A DNA stretch of 46,770 nt from Mycobacterium sp. (GTDB lineage: Bacteria > Actinomycetota > Actinomycetes > Mycobacteriales > Mycobacteriaceae): positions 1-46,770 of the forward strand of contig JARLGR010000198.1 in the NCBI GenBank assembly GCA_031292665.1. Direction: 5' to 3'. The notes beneath the pieces are model-generated. The model did not search any database. It was given only the letters and a program-made list of their open reading frames with translations, and was not told the DNA's origin. This document shows positions 8,566 through 17,658 of this stretch, piece by piece. Both the position numbers and the translations under genes were made by a program. Within the stretch, counting starts at the first letter, position 1. Every line of letters begins with the position of its first letter.

Positions 8566-8623
8566 CGAGCAGACGCGGAATCGCACCGCGCGAGCACTGA
8601 GGATGCGATTCTGTGTCTGCTCG
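8566..8623. repeat. 20-bp inverted repeat (hairpin) between thioesterase and acyl-CoA synthetase genes
   Basis: The arms at 8566-8585 and 8604-8623 match at 18 of 20 positions (left arm CGAGCAGACGCGGAATCGCA) around an 18-base loop. The structure sits 18 bases after the thioesterase stop and 22 bases before the likely synthetase start. It could be an attenuator, an RNA-processing site or a dispersed REP-like element. There is no U-tract, so it is not a classical intrinsic terminator. Confidence 0.6.
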
Positions 8624-8645
8624 GCAAGACAAGTTGAGAGGCCTC

Positions 8646-10298
8646 ATGTCCACTACCGCAACACAATTCACGGTGTCTGCCGTCGCCCAGGCCGTCGCGG
8701 CCGCGATCCCCGATCGCGACTACCTGATCCAGGGCGAGCGTCGGTTCAGCTATCGACAGGTGATCGAGCGAGCCAACCGACTCGCCGCGTATCTGCACTC
8801 GCGCGGACTGGGCTGCCACACCGAGCGCTCCGCGATCCCCGGCCACGAGGCGGGCCAAGACCTGCTGGGCATCTACGCCTACAACGGAAACGAATACGTC
8901 GAGGCGTTGCTGGGCGCCTTCCTGGCCCGAGTCGCCCCGTTCAACGTCAACTTCCGGTACGTCAAAACCGAGCTGCAGTACCTGCTGGCGGACTCGGGGG
9001 CGACCGCCCTGATCTACCATGCGGCCTTCGCCCCGCGCGTTGCCGAAATCCTGCCGAACCTCCCGCAGCTACGCGTGCTGATCCAGATCGCCGACGACTC
9101 AGGCAATGACTTGCTCGACGGCGCAGTCGATTACGAGGACGCCGTCGCGTCGAGTGCACCGGAGCCGCCGCCGGTGCAGCACTCCCCCGATGACCTGTAC
9201 GTGCTGTACACCGGAGGCACCACGGGGATGCCGAAGGGTGTGCTGTGGCGCCAGCACGACATCTTCATGACGTCCTTTGGCGGGCGAAACATCATGACCG
9301 GCGAGCCCGCGGACTCCGTCGAACAGATCGCGGCGGCGGCGGCCGCGGCCCCGGGCACCAAATTGATGGTGCTGCCGCCGCTGATGCACGGCGCCGCGCA
9401 GTGGACCGTGATGACCGCCTTGACCACCGGCCAGTCGGTCGTCTTCCCCTCGGTCGTCGACCACCTCGACGCCGAGGACGTCGTCCGCACCATCGAGCGG
9501 GAACGCGTGTCGGTGGTGACGGTGGTTGGTGATGCGATGGCCCGACCGTTGGTGGACGCCATCGAAAAGGGCATCGCGGACGTCTCGTCGCTGGCGGTGA
9601 TCGCCAACGGTGGCGCGCTGCTGACCCCCTTCGTCAAGCAACGCTTGATCGAAGCCCTGCCCAACGCCGTCGTCGTCGACGGCGTGGGATCGTCCGAAAC
9701 CGGGGCGCAGATGCACCACATGTCCATGTCGGGCGCGGTGTCGACCGGCACCTTCAACGCCGGACCCGATACTTTCGTGGCGGCCGAAGACCTGGCCGCG
9801 ATCCTGCAACCCGGTCACGACGGCATGGGCTGGCTGGCGCAACGAGGACACGTGCCGCTGGGCTACAAGGGCGACGCGGCCAAGACCGCCGCGACATTCC
9901 CGCTAATCGACCGCGTGCGGTACGCGGTCCCCGGCGACCGCGCGCGCCACCGCGCCGACGGCACCATCGAACTGCTGGGCCGCGATTCGGTGACCATTAA
10001 TTCCGGTGGCGAGAAGATCTTCGCCGAGGAGGTCGAAACGGCGATCGCATCGCATCCCGCGGTGGTCGACGTGGTGGTCGCCGGGCGTCCGAGCGAGCGG
10101 TGGGGTCAGGAGGTGGTGGCCGTGGTGGCGCTCGCCGAGGGCGCCAGGGCCGACGCCGACGAATTGGTCGCGCACGCCGCGCAGTCGCTGGCCCGCTACA
10201 AACTTCCGAAGGCCATCGTCTTCCGCTCGGTCATCGAACGCAGCCCGTCCGGCAAGGCCGACTACCGGTGGGCCCGCGAACAGGCCGCGAACGGCTGA
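8646..10298 (+). CDS. Acyl-CoA synthetase (FadD family, FadD19-like)
   Basis: A 550-residue adenylate-forming ligase that activates a carboxylic acid as acyl-AMP and then acyl-CoA. The P-loop is YTGGTTGMPKGVLWRQ, a pattern I associate with the FadD17/FadD19 steroid side-chain branch. SSETGAQMHHMSMSG is the A5 region, GRDSVTINSGGEKI the hinge, and the catalytic C-terminal Lys lies in SPSGKADYRW. The ATG at 8646 with GAGAGG just upstream is preferred over a GTG at 8613, which lies inside the hairpin arm. It is the last gene of the Rieske operon and is paralogous to the gene at 16012-17649. Confidence 0.88.
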   Translation: MSTTATQFTVSAVAQAVAAAIPDRDYLIQGERRFSYRQVIERANRLAAYLHSRGLGCHTERSAIPGHEAGQDLLGIYAYNGNEYVEALLGAFLARVAPFNVNFRYVKTELQYLLADSGATALIYHAAFAPRVAEILPNLPQLRVLIQIADDSGNDLLDGAVDYEDAVASSAPEPPPVQHSPDDLYVLYTGGTTGMPKGVLWRQHDIFMTSFGGRNIMTGEPADSVEQIAAAAAAAPGTKLMVLPPLMHGAAQWTVMTALTTGQSVVFPSVVDHLDAEDVVRTIERERVSVVTVVGDAMARPLVDAIEKGIADVSSLAVIANGGALLTPFVKQRLIEALPNAVVVDGVGSSETGAQMHHMSMSGAVSTGTFNAGPDTFVAAEDLAAILQPGHDGMGWLAQRGHVPLGYKGDAAKTAATFPLIDRVRYAVPGDRARHRADGTIELLGRDSVTINSGGEKIFAEEVETAIASHPAVVDVVVAGRPSERWGQEVVAVVALAEGARADADELVAHAAQSLARYKLPKAIVFRSVIERSPSGKADYRWAREQAANG

Positions 10299-10341
10299 CC
10301 ATGCGCCTTTACCGCCGTTACACGGCCTGACCCATCTTGTC

Positions 10342-10360
10342 TACTGTAATAATTACAGTA
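10342..10360. promoter_or_regulatory. Palindromic operator, site 3 of 7 (best copy)
   Basis: TACTGTAATAATTACAGTA is a perfect inverted repeat of two 9-bp arms around one central base. It is AT-rich in a GC-rich region and ends 57 bases before the P450 start. It is the reference sequence for the other six sites and is well placed to overlap the P450 promoter. Confidence 0.8.
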
Positions 10361-10417
10361 TGATCTTGCGCAAGAACTGCGGGGTTCGTGCGCAGACACC
10401 AAGATGTTGGAGAACAG

Positions 10418-11614
10418 GTGACGACCAACGTTCACAGCGCCGCAGACGCCGTCGATCTGCGTGACCCCTACCCGTTCTTTGCCCGCAAGCGCCGCGGACC
10501 AGGCGTCTTCCGCGGCACGGTCATGGACTACTCCAAGACGCCCGAGTCGTTGCTCCCCAAACGCGAGTACTCCGCGATGTCCTTCGACGCGGTCAACACC
10601 GTGTTCCGGGACGGCCGGGTCTTCAGCTCCGCACCATACGACAAAACCATCGGCCTGTTCATGGGCCCAACCATCCTGGCGATGGACGGCAAAAAACACC
10701 GCGACCATCGCAACCTGGTGTCCGCAGCGTTCAAGTCCAAGGCGCTGGCCCGCTGGGAGCCGACCATCGTGCGGCCGGTCTGCAACGCGTTGATCGACGA
10801 TCTCGTCGACGCCGGGGAAGCCGATCTGGTGCGGCAATTCACTTTCGAGTTTCCCACCCGTGTGATCGCCCGGCTGCTGGGGCTGCCGGACGCGGACCTG
10901 CCGATGTTCCGCAAGCGCGCCGTCCAACTGATCAGCTACAACGTGAACTATGAACGCGCATTTGAGGCGTCGGCGGCGCTGAAGGAGTACTTCATCGAGC
11001 AGATCGAGCAGCGCAGATCGAAGCCCACCGAGGACATCATCGGCGATCTGGTGAGCGCGGAGATCGACGGCGAAAAGCTGAGCGACGAAGCCATTTACTC
11101 CTTCCTGCGCCTGCTGCTGCCCGCCGGACTGGAAACCACCTACCGGTCGTCGGGAAATCTGCTGTACCTATTGCTCACCCACCCCGATCAGTTCGCCGCC
11201 GTGCAAGCCGACCACGGCCTGATCCCCCAGGCAATCGAGGAAGCACTGCGTTTTGAGACGCCGCTGACCACCGTCCAACGTTTCACGACCGAAGACACTG
11301 AACTCCAGGGGGTCGAGATTCCGGCACGTTCGGTGGTCGGCGTGTGCATCGGTTCCGCGAATCGTGACGAGCGGCGCTGGGAACGTCCGGACGAGTTCGA
11401 CGTCTTCCGCACGCACGTGCCGCACATCTCGTTCGCCGCCGGCGAGCACACGTGCATGGGCCTTCACCTGTCGCGGCTGGAAACTCGTGTCGCACTCGAA
11501 TGCCTGCTGAATCGGTTGACCAACCTCAAGCTGTCGACCGACGACGATCCGCACATCCACGGTCAGCCCTTCCGGTCGCCGACGGCGCTTCCGGTGACGT
11601 TCGACGCCAAGTAG
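10418..11614 (+). CDS. Cytochrome P450 (CYP)
   Basis: A 398-residue soluble bacterial P450. The I-helix oxygen-activation motif is AGLETT (residues 236-241), the K-helix ExxR is E275-x-x-R278, and the haem loop is FAAGEHTCMG with Cys346 as thiolate ligand. It would hydroxylate the cluster's substrate, using electrons from a ferredoxin/reductase that is not encoded here. The GTG at 10418 is preferred because GGAG lies just upstream. A GTG at 10388 would add ten residues. The palindromic operator lies directly upstream, and the CoA transferase follows 11 bases downstream, so the two form an operon. Confidence 0.9.
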   Translation: MTTNVHSAADAVDLRDPYPFFARKRRGPGVFRGTVMDYSKTPESLLPKREYSAMSFDAVNTVFRDGRVFSSAPYDKTIGLFMGPTILAMDGKKHRDHRNLVSAAFKSKALARWEPTIVRPVCNALIDDLVDAGEADLVRQFTFEFPTRVIARLLGLPDADLPMFRKRAVQLISYNVNYERAFEASAALKEYFIEQIEQRRSKPTEDIIGDLVSAEIDGEKLSDEAIYSFLRLLLPAGLETTYRSSGNLLYLLLTHPDQFAAVQADHGLIPQAIEEALRFETPLTTVQRFTTEDTELQGVEIPARSVVGVCIGSANRDERRWERPDEFDVFRTHVPHISFAAGEHTCMGLHLSRLETRVALECLLNRLTNLKLSTDDDPHIHGQPFRSPTALPVTFDAK

Positions 11615-11625
11615 GGTCTGCAGGA

Positions 11626-12852
11626 ATGGTAAAGGTAATGGCGGGCTTTCGGGTCCTCGAGCTTGCGCAGTTCACGTTCGTGCCGGCGGCGGGAGCCGTT
11701 CTCGCCGACTGGGGGGCGGACGTCATCAAGGTCGAGCACCCGGTTCGCGGCGACACCCAGCGGGGCTTCCTCAACATGGGTGGCATCCAGGTCAACCCGG
11801 ACCGCCATCCGCTGATGGAGCATCCCAACCGGGGCAAGCGCAGCGTCGGGATCGACGTCTCGACACCGGGCGGCCGGGAAGTGCTCTACGAACTGGCCAA
11901 GACCTCCGACGTGTTCCTGACCAACTACATGCCCGCACAGCGGCATAAGAACAAGTTCGACGTCGAGCACATCCGCGCGGTGAACCCGAACATCGTCTAC
12001 GCCCGAGGCACGGCGTATGGCGACAAGGGTCCGGAACGTGACGTCGGTGGCTACGACGGGACGGCATTCTGGACGCGCAGCGGCATCGGCTACGCATTGA
12101 CGCCGGATGGGCTGGGCGGCGCACTGGGACAGGGCATTCCCGCGTTCGGCGACTCCATCGGCGGCATGAACATCGCGGGCGGCATCTCGGCCGCGCTGCT
12201 GCATCGCGAGCGGACAGGCGAAGCCCTCGAGGTCGATGTGTCGTTGCTGAGCACCGCCTGGTGGGCGGCGGGCGCGAGCGTAACTCAGGGCATGGAAACC
12301 GGCGAGGTCATGCGCGTCCCCATGCCCGGGTCCGCCGCTCCCTCGGTGAATCCCTTCATGGGCAACTACCTGACCTCCGACGGCGGCACGATCAACCTGT
12401 GCATCATCAGCCCGACGGGCTGCATCCGCGACACCTTCGAGCACCTCGGCATCCCCGAAGCGGCCGACGACCCGCGCTTCGCCGACGTCCTCCCGCTAAT
12501 CCAGAACGCCGACGCCGCCGCCGAATTGATCGCAAAAGCGTTCGCCGCCCAGCCTTTCGATTACTGGCGCCAGCACCTCAAAACGATGAAGGGTCAGTGG
12601 GCGCCGTTCCAGAGCCTCATCGACCTCGCCGACGATGAGCAGGCCATCGCCAATGACATGATCGCCGAAGTCGAACTCGCCAGCGGTGGAACGCCGTTCA
12701 AGGTGGTGCGCGGACCCGTCCAGTTCAACCACGAACCGTTGGAGACGACCAGGGCGCCGCAGGCGTCCGAGCACACCGAACTTGTTCTGATGGAGCTCGG
12801 CATGGACTGGGACCGCATCGCCGAACTCAAGGAGTCGGGGGCCATAGCGTGA
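11626..12852 (+). CDS. Class III CoA transferase (CaiB/BaiF family)
   Basis: About 408 residues. The N-terminal segment RVLELAQFTFVPAAGAVLADWGADVIKVEHP is represented here by its key parts FVPAAGAVLADWGADVIKVE. NRGKRSVGIDVSTPGGRE and VGGYDGTAFWTRSGIGY follow; the last contains the Asp region used to form the acyl-enzyme in this family. It would move CoA between acids or act as a racemase-like enzyme. The start may be ATG 11626 or ATG 11638; the latter has AAAGG close upstream. It is co-transcribed with the P450. Confidence 0.85.
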   Translation: MVKVMAGFRVLELAQFTFVPAAGAVLADWGADVIKVEHPVRGDTQRGFLNMGGIQVNPDRHPLMEHPNRGKRSVGIDVSTPGGREVLYELAKTSDVFLTNYMPAQRHKNKFDVEHIRAVNPNIVYARGTAYGDKGPERDVGGYDGTAFWTRSGIGYALTPDGLGGALGQGIPAFGDSIGGMNIAGGISAALLHRERTGEALEVDVSLLSTAWWAAGASVTQGMETGEVMRVPMPGSAAPSVNPFMGNYLTSDGGTINLCIISPTGCIRDTFEHLGIPEAADDPRFADVLPLIQNADAAAELIAKAFAAQPFDYWRQHLKTMKGQWAPFQSLIDLADDEQAIANDMIAEVELASGGTPFKVVRGPVQFNHEPLETTRAPQASEHTELVLMELGMDWDRIAELKESGAIA

Positions 12853-12877
12853 ACGACGTCCTCAGCCTTCCGCCGAG

Positions 12878-12926
12878 CGTGTAACTGTTGCGACGACACG
12901 CCGATGTAGTTCGCGAGGATTACACG
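12878..12926. repeat. Short inverted repeat in convergent gap (possible terminator)
   Basis: The 83-bp gap between the CoA transferase and the converging dehydrogenase operon holds the arms CGTGTAA (12878-12884) and TTACACG (12920-12926) around a 35-base GC-rich loop. It may act as a bidirectional stop, but there is no U-tract and the loop is long. The support is weak. Confidence 0.3.
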
Positions 12927-12935
12927 TACCGCGAG

Positions 12936-14135
12936 TCAGGAGACTTTCTGAGCGACCGGGGCGTAGGCCGGCTTGCCGAGGCCGAGCACGTACTGCGCGA
13001 TCATGTTTCGAAACACCTCGAGGGTGCCGCCGTAGATCCCGGCCAGCGGAGCGAAGCGGAAGGTGTACTCAGAGGCGCCGTCGTCGGCCGCGCCGTCGGT
13101 GCCGACCGGCAGCGCGGACGCCGTACCGAGGATGTCCATCAGGTCCGGTGATGTGTCGCGCATCGTCTGGGCGATGGCAACGCGGCCGAAGATGCCGGGC
13201 GCGCTCAGTGCCGCTTCCACCCGGGCGGCGCTGCGACCCAATCGGTATGCCACTGAGGAGTCATCGATGAGACTGCGGCCGTTGATATCCCGCTTGGCGG
13301 CTGCACCCGCCGCCTTGTCGACGGCGGTGGCCATAAAACCGGCCTGGTGCATCATGATCGACACGTCCTGCAGCCCATCGGGAGCGGCCGCCACCGCACC
13401 GTGCTCGACGTTGAGCGGCTCGCGCAGCACCGTCCAACCGGCGTTCACGTCGCCCAGCCGATACTTGTCGTCGACGCGGACGTCGCTGTAGTAAACGATG
13501 TTGGTCCGGTCGCCGTCGACGGTGCGGATGCCCTGGATCTCGATGCCCGGCGAATCGAGCGGGACCAGAAACATGGTGAGGCTCTTGTGCTTCTGGGCCC
13601 CTGGGTCGGTGTTGGTGATGAGGAAGACGTACCGGCAGTTGTGCGCGCCGGTGGTAAACATCTTGGAACCATTAATGACCCAGCTCGATCCATCCGCCTC
13701 GCGCACGGCGCGGGTCTTGCAGGTGGCTACATCGGACCCGCCTTCGGGTTCGGTGTAGCCCAGGCACAGCCGGACGTGCCCGGTGAAGACGCCGGGTAGC
13801 ACCTCGTCCTGCAGTTCCTTAGAGCCGAACCTCGCTACCGAGCGCGCCACCATGGCGGTGGTGCCCCACGTCACCCAGGGCACGTGCGCCCGCCGCTTCT
13901 CAAATTCCCAAATGCGGCGACGCACCCTGCTGAAGCCGCCCTCGGCCTCCGGCCTCCATTCGCGCTCGAGGTAGCCGGCGGCGCCCAGCGCCAGGTGCAC
14001 CCCCTCGTCGAAGTTGTCGCCGTTTTCGCGGTCGCGGCGCCTGACGTCTTCCGTCACGTGCGTGCGCAGGAAATTCCGGGACTCCTGCAGAAATTTCTGA
14101 TCGTCGTCGGAAAGCCTGACTTTCGAGAAATCCAC
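12936..14135 (-). CDS. Acyl-CoA dehydrogenase, catalytic subunit of a FadE pair
   Basis: A 399-residue flavoprotein that oxidises acyl-CoA to the 2,3-enoyl-CoA. It has LCLGYTEPEGGSDVA (FAD/substrate loop), WVINGSKMFTTGAHN and the catalytic base region YGGTLEVFRNMIAQ, where the Glu stands in the position usual for this family. It starts with GTG at 14135, one base after the stop of the second FadE gene, with AAAGGAC upstream. Adjacent unequal FadE genes in mycobacteria usually form alpha2beta2 heterotetramers that act on bulky ring-bearing CoA thioesters. The sequence fits the catalytic partner. It is the last gene of the six-gene minus-strand operon. Confidence 0.88.
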   Translation of the reverse strand: MDFSKVRLSDDDQKFLQESRNFLRTHVTEDVRRRDRENGDNFDEGVHLALGAAGYLEREWRPEAEGGFSRVRRRIWEFEKRRAHVPWVTWGTTAMVARSVARFGSKELQDEVLPGVFTGHVRLCLGYTEPEGGSDVATCKTRAVREADGSSWVINGSKMFTTGAHNCRYVFLITNTDPGAQKHKSLTMFLVPLDSPGIEIQGIRTVDGDRTNIVYYSDVRVDDKYRLGDVNAGWTVLREPLNVEHGAVAAAPDGLQDVSIMMHQAGFMATAVDKAAGAAAKRDINGRSLIDDSSVAYRLGRSAARVEAALSAPGIFGRVAIAQTMRDTSPDLMDILGTASALPVGTDGAADDGASEYTFRFAPLAGIYGGTLEVFRNMIAQYVLGLGKPAYAPVAQKVS

Positions 14136-15182
14136 TTAAGCGTCCTTTCCGCTTTCGCGTGCGGCAACCAGCTCGCCGACGTACGTGGCGCTGGCGCCGG
14201 GATCTCCACCGGCCAGCGCCCACCCGCGGGCACGTACCAGATACGCCGTCGCGGCCGCCTCGGCCGAAACCCCGAGGCCACCTTGCACGTGCACCGCCAT
14301 GGTCGCGGCCTTCGCCGCTTCCTCCGCCATGAACACGAATGCCGAGGGCGCCAACTCCGGCCGCTCGTCGGGCTCGTTATCCAGGAACCACGCCGCGCGC
14401 CGCGCCAGATTGCGGCCACCCTGAACGGTGATCGCGATGTTGGCCAGCGGATGGGAGATGCCCTGCAGTGTGGAAATGGGCACGCCCAGTGTATATCGGG
14501 TCTTGGCGAACTCGGCCGCGATCGTCATGGTCTCCTCCACCAGCCCCACCAATGCCGACGCGGTCAGCACCCGCCATTCATCCAGTGCCCGTTGGTATTC
14601 CGCTAACGCGCCGGATCCGCTGGCCAGCACGATGCGACTGTCGGCGGCCGCCGGATCCACCCACGCCATCGGCAGTCGCCCGATGTTGTCCACCCTGGTC
14701 GGGCGCGTGTCGAAGGCGAGCCGCACCACGTCGGCGCCATCGCGGACGATGATCTGATCGGCGATCGACCCCGTGGGGATGAGCCGCGCCCCGGAGACGC
14801 TGTCGTGCTGCGGGTCAAGCGCCGCGAGCCGCGTGCCCTGCACGACGTCGGACTCCGCCGAGCCGAGCCGGGCCAGCAGGCGGCCCGCACACACGTGGTC
14901 GATCCACGGTACCGGCGCCAGCGAGCGGCCGATCTCCTCCGCCACCAACGTCAGGTCGACCAGCGCCGCCCCGTCCCCGCCCGCGGATTCCGGCAGCGCC
15001 ATGGTCGTCGCCCCCATCGCGCACAACCGCTCCCAGAGGTTCTTGTCGAAGCCGGATTCCTCTGCGGCGCGGACGGTCTCGATCGGACAGTGCGTCTTGA
15101 AGAAATCGCGGTAGGCGGCCTGCAACGCCTCGTGATCCGCCGTCAGGCTGTAGTCGAGCCGACGTAATTCGTAACGGTCCAT
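14136..15182 (-). CDS. Acyl-CoA dehydrogenase, partner subunit of a FadE pair
   Basis: About 348 residues with the acyl-CoA dehydrogenase fold: LWERLCAMGATTMALPESAGG near the N terminus is shown by its core CAMGATTMALPESAGG. The C-terminal part has HVQGGLGVSAEAAATAYL but no Glu like that of the downstream subunit, as expected for the structural half of a heterotetramer. The ATG at 15182 follows AGGAGG at a 10-base spacing. A TTG at 15188 overlapping the previous stop is possible. It is tightly packed between the amidohydrolase and the catalytic subunit. Confidence 0.85.
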   Translation of the reverse strand: MDRYELRRLDYSLTADHEALQAAYRDFFKTHCPIETVRAAEESGFDKNLWERLCAMGATTMALPESAGGDGAALVDLTLVAEEIGRSLAPVPWIDHVCAGRLLARLGSAESDVVQGTRLAALDPQHDSVSGARLIPTGSIADQIIVRDGADVVRLAFDTRPTRVDNIGRLPMAWVDPAAADSRIVLASGSGALAEYQRALDEWRVLTASALVGLVEETMTIAAEFAKTRYTLGVPISTLQGISHPLANIAITVQGGRNLARRAAWFLDNEPDERPELAPSAFVFMAEEAAKAATMAVHVQGGLGVSAEAAATAYLVRARGWALAGGDPGASATYVGELVAARESGKDA

Positions 15183-15184
15183 GC

Positions 15185-16015
15185 TCAAAGTTCCTCCTGG
15201 CCACCGAAGAAGAATTCATGTGCGTTGTTGTAGAGATAGTCTTCGAGCACCTCGGCCGGCAGGTCCAGCCCCGCCGCTTCGGGAACGACGCGGCGCATTT
15301 TCAACACCGGCCAGTCCGACGCGAAGATCACCTTTTTGGGTCCACGAGTGCGCATGTAGTGCAGCAGGCTTTCGGGCAATCGCTTCGGCGACCACGCCGA
15401 CGTCATCAGGCGCAGGTTCGCGTACTTGATCAACAACCTGATCGCGATGTCCCACCACGGGTCCGCGCCGTGAATCATGCACAGCTTCAGTTCGGGGAAG
15501 CGCACGCACACCCGGTCGAGGTGGATCGGGTTCTGCACCTCGCCGGGGATCGGGGGTCCGGGAAGACCGGTGTTGATACACAGCGGCAGCCCGAGCTCGG
15601 CGCATTTGGTGTAGAGGGGGTAGTAGACGGCGTCGCTGGGCGGGTACTGACCATCGCCCCAAAAGCTCGGTCCCACAGCCGCGTACGCAACGGGCAGGTC
15701 GTTGGCGATGGCACTGAGTTCGCGCAGCGACGGCATCGGACGCAGCAGGTCCACCCCGCCTATCGCCAACGCGAAACGCTCCGGCTTCGCCTCGACGAAT
15801 TTGCGTGCGGTCACCGACGGCTTGGCGAGATTGTCCATCAGGATCGCCTTGCGCACGTCGTGGGCGTCCATTTCGTCGAGCAATTCCGACAGGTCGACCG
15901 GCGCGAACATCGACTCCGGACCCTTGAAGTAGTCGTCACGCACCTTCAGCATCCACGTCGGTTGCTTCTCGGTTTCGCCGAAGTGCACGTTGACCAGGCA
16001 ATCAATCGCTTTCAT
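15185..16015 (-). CDS. Amidohydrolase-2 family (TIM-barrel) protein
   Basis: A 276-residue protein of the ACMSD/amidohydrolase-2 type. The N-terminal metal motif is unusual: AIDCLVNVHFG has one His where D-x-H-x-H is common. The middle strand gives LKLCMIHGADPWWD and the end gives KKVIFASDWPVLK, which matches the conserved SDWP region. Relatives are decarboxylases, hydrolases and hydratases, and the reaction here is open. The ATG overlaps the stop of the synthetase upstream (ATGA). A second, longer family member lies two genes upstream in the same operon. Confidence 0.8.
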   Translation of the reverse strand: MKAIDCLVNVHFGETEKQPTWMLKVRDDYFKGPESMFAPVDLSELLDEMDAHDVRKAILMDNLAKPSVTARKFVEAKPERFALAIGGVDLLRPMPSLRELSAIANDLPVAYAAVGPSFWGDGQYPPSDAVYYPLYTKCAELGLPLCINTGLPGPPIPGEVQNPIHLDRVCVRFPELKLCMIHGADPWWDIAIRLLIKYANLRLMTSAWSPKRLPESLLHYMRTRGPKKVIFASDWPVLKMRRVVPEAAGLDLPAEVLEDYLYNNAHEFFFGGQEEL

Positions 16016-17649
16016 GTCGACATCGGCGCCTTCGCTGCGGCTTGTTTCGAAGCTTGATTCTTAGCCCAACGGTAATCGGCCTTGCCGTTGCCCAGGCGAT
16101 GGACGTGGTCGACGAAGATGAACTCCTTCGGTACCTTGAACCGCGCCAATTGCGACGTGCACTGCGCGTGCAGCGCCTCGGGTGTTGCGTCGGCTTCATC
16201 GCGGAGTTCGACGAGGGCGACAAGTTCTTCACCCCACCGCTCGCTCGGGCGGCCGACGACCAGCGCATCGACGATCGCCGGATGGGCGCGCAGTACCTCT
16301 TCGACCTCCTCGACGAACACCTTCTCGCCGCCGGTGTTGACCACCAACGAGTCACGGCCGAACAGCCGCAACGTCCCGTCCTGCTCCAGTTTGGCGCGGT
16401 CGCCCGATATCACCACCCGCTTGCCGTCGACCTCCGGAAAGGTCTTGCGAGTCGCCTCGGGATCATTGAGATACCCCAACGGGATTCGCCCTTCCCGGGC
16501 CGCCCAGCCCAGCCCAGACTCGCCCGGGGAAAGAAGGCGGCTGTAGTCCTCGGCGAGGACAAGTCCGCCCTCGCGCAGCGTGAACGTGTCGCTTCTCGTG
16601 CCGCGCCGGCTGTGGCCGAATCCCATGTTCCCGGTCTCCGACGAGCCGTAGCCGTTGATGAGGGTGATCTGGGGCAGCAATTCCAGCAGGGCTCGTTGGT
16701 ACTTCGGATTCGTTGCGGCACCGCCCGTGCCGATCGCGTACAGCGACGACAAGTCGTACTCGCCGCGCTGCAACTCGGTCACCAATGGTGCGGCGTAGGC
16801 GTCCCCGACCATGGTCATCAAGCCGACCCTCTCGCGCTGCGCCGTCTCCCATACCGATCGCGGCTCGAGCGTCTTGCCGGTGTCGTAGAGCACCACCGTC
16901 GTGCCCGCCATGATGGCCGAGAACGCCGTCCACATGCCGGCCGCGTGCATCAACGGCGAAACGGCGAACCACGGCGCCCCGGCGTTGCCGCGCACCCTGT
17001 CGTGGATCTCCTGGGCGGAGGCATGATCTGCCCCCACCATCGACGACACATAGATGTCGGACTGTCGCCACAGCACACCCTTGGGCCGGCCGGTCGTCCC
17101 ACCGGTGCAGATCATCAGCAGATCGTCCGGCGACGCCGTCACGTCCTGGTCGGTATCCCCCTGCGCCAGCGCGTCATCCAACGAGACGGCACCCGGCAGT
17201 TCCGGGGCCGCACTTCCGTCGTCGACCGACAGCAGCAGGTCGACGCCGTCACGCGCAAGTACGTCGGCGAACTTTGCGCCCAGCGCTCGGTGGTAGATGA
17301 CCGCCCGCGGTCGCACGTAGTCGAGGAGTTCGCCGACTTCGCGGGGCGTGTAGTAGTAGTTGATGTTCACCGGGACGGTTCGCGCCTTGAGGCACCCGAT
17401 GACCATGTCGGGGTACAGATCGTTGTGCATCAGCAACGCGACCCGGTCCTGCCCACATTCCCAGTTCTGCAGGGTTGCGCGCTCCCGGTGGGCACCGAAT
17501 CCCCTGCCGGCCAGGAAATTCGCGAGCCGGCGGGTGCGGTCGGCCGACTCGCCGAAGGTGCTGCGGCGGCTGCCGCACACGGTCATCGTCCGGTCTCCGA
17601 TGACATCGGCGATGACGTCAAGAACCTGGCCTATGGTCCATTCGCTCAT
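16012..17649 (-). CDS. Acyl-CoA synthetase (FadD family, FadD19-like)
   Basis: A 545-residue adenylate-forming CoA ligase. The P-loop is CTGGTTGRPKGVLWRQ, the A5 region is YGSSETGNMGFGHS, and the hinge is GRDSLVVNTGGEKVF. The C-terminal Lys is in RLGNGKADYRW. It is clearly paralogous to the enzyme at 8646-10298 along its length, so the cluster carries two related ligases that may activate successive intermediates. The ATG is at 17649; no strong Shine-Dalgarno sequence is visible. It overlaps the next gene by four bases. Confidence 0.88.
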   Translation of the reverse strand: MSEWTIGQVLDVIADVIGDRTMTVCGSRRSTFGESADRTRRLANFLAGRGFGAHRERATLQNWECGQDRVALLMHNDLYPDMVIGCLKARTVPVNINYYYTPREVGELLDYVRPRAVIYHRALGAKFADVLARDGVDLLLSVDDGSAAPELPGAVSLDDALAQGDTDQDVTASPDDLLMICTGGTTGRPKGVLWRQSDIYVSSMVGADHASAQEIHDRVRGNAGAPWFAVSPLMHAAGMWTAFSAIMAGTTVVLYDTGKTLEPRSVWETAQRERVGLMTMVGDAYAAPLVTELQRGEYDLSSLYAIGTGGAATNPKYQRALLELLPQITLINGYGSSETGNMGFGHSRRGTRSDTFTLREGGLVLAEDYSRLLSPGESGLGWAAREGRIPLGYLNDPEATRKTFPEVDGKRVVISGDRAKLEQDGTLRLFGRDSLVVNTGGEKVFVEEVEEVLRAHPAIVDALVVGRPSERWGEELVALVELRDEADATPEALHAQCTSQLARFKVPKEFIFVDHVHRLGNGKADYRWAKNQASKQAAAKAPMST

Positions 17650-17658
17650 GGTGAGCGG

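Noticed and set aside
10342..10360. Resemblance of TACTGTAATAATTACAGTA to the E. coli LexA box
   Set aside because: The CTG and CAG ends are nine bases apart instead of ten, mycobacterial LexA uses GAAC-N4-GTTC, and the neighbouring genes are catabolic, not SOS genes.
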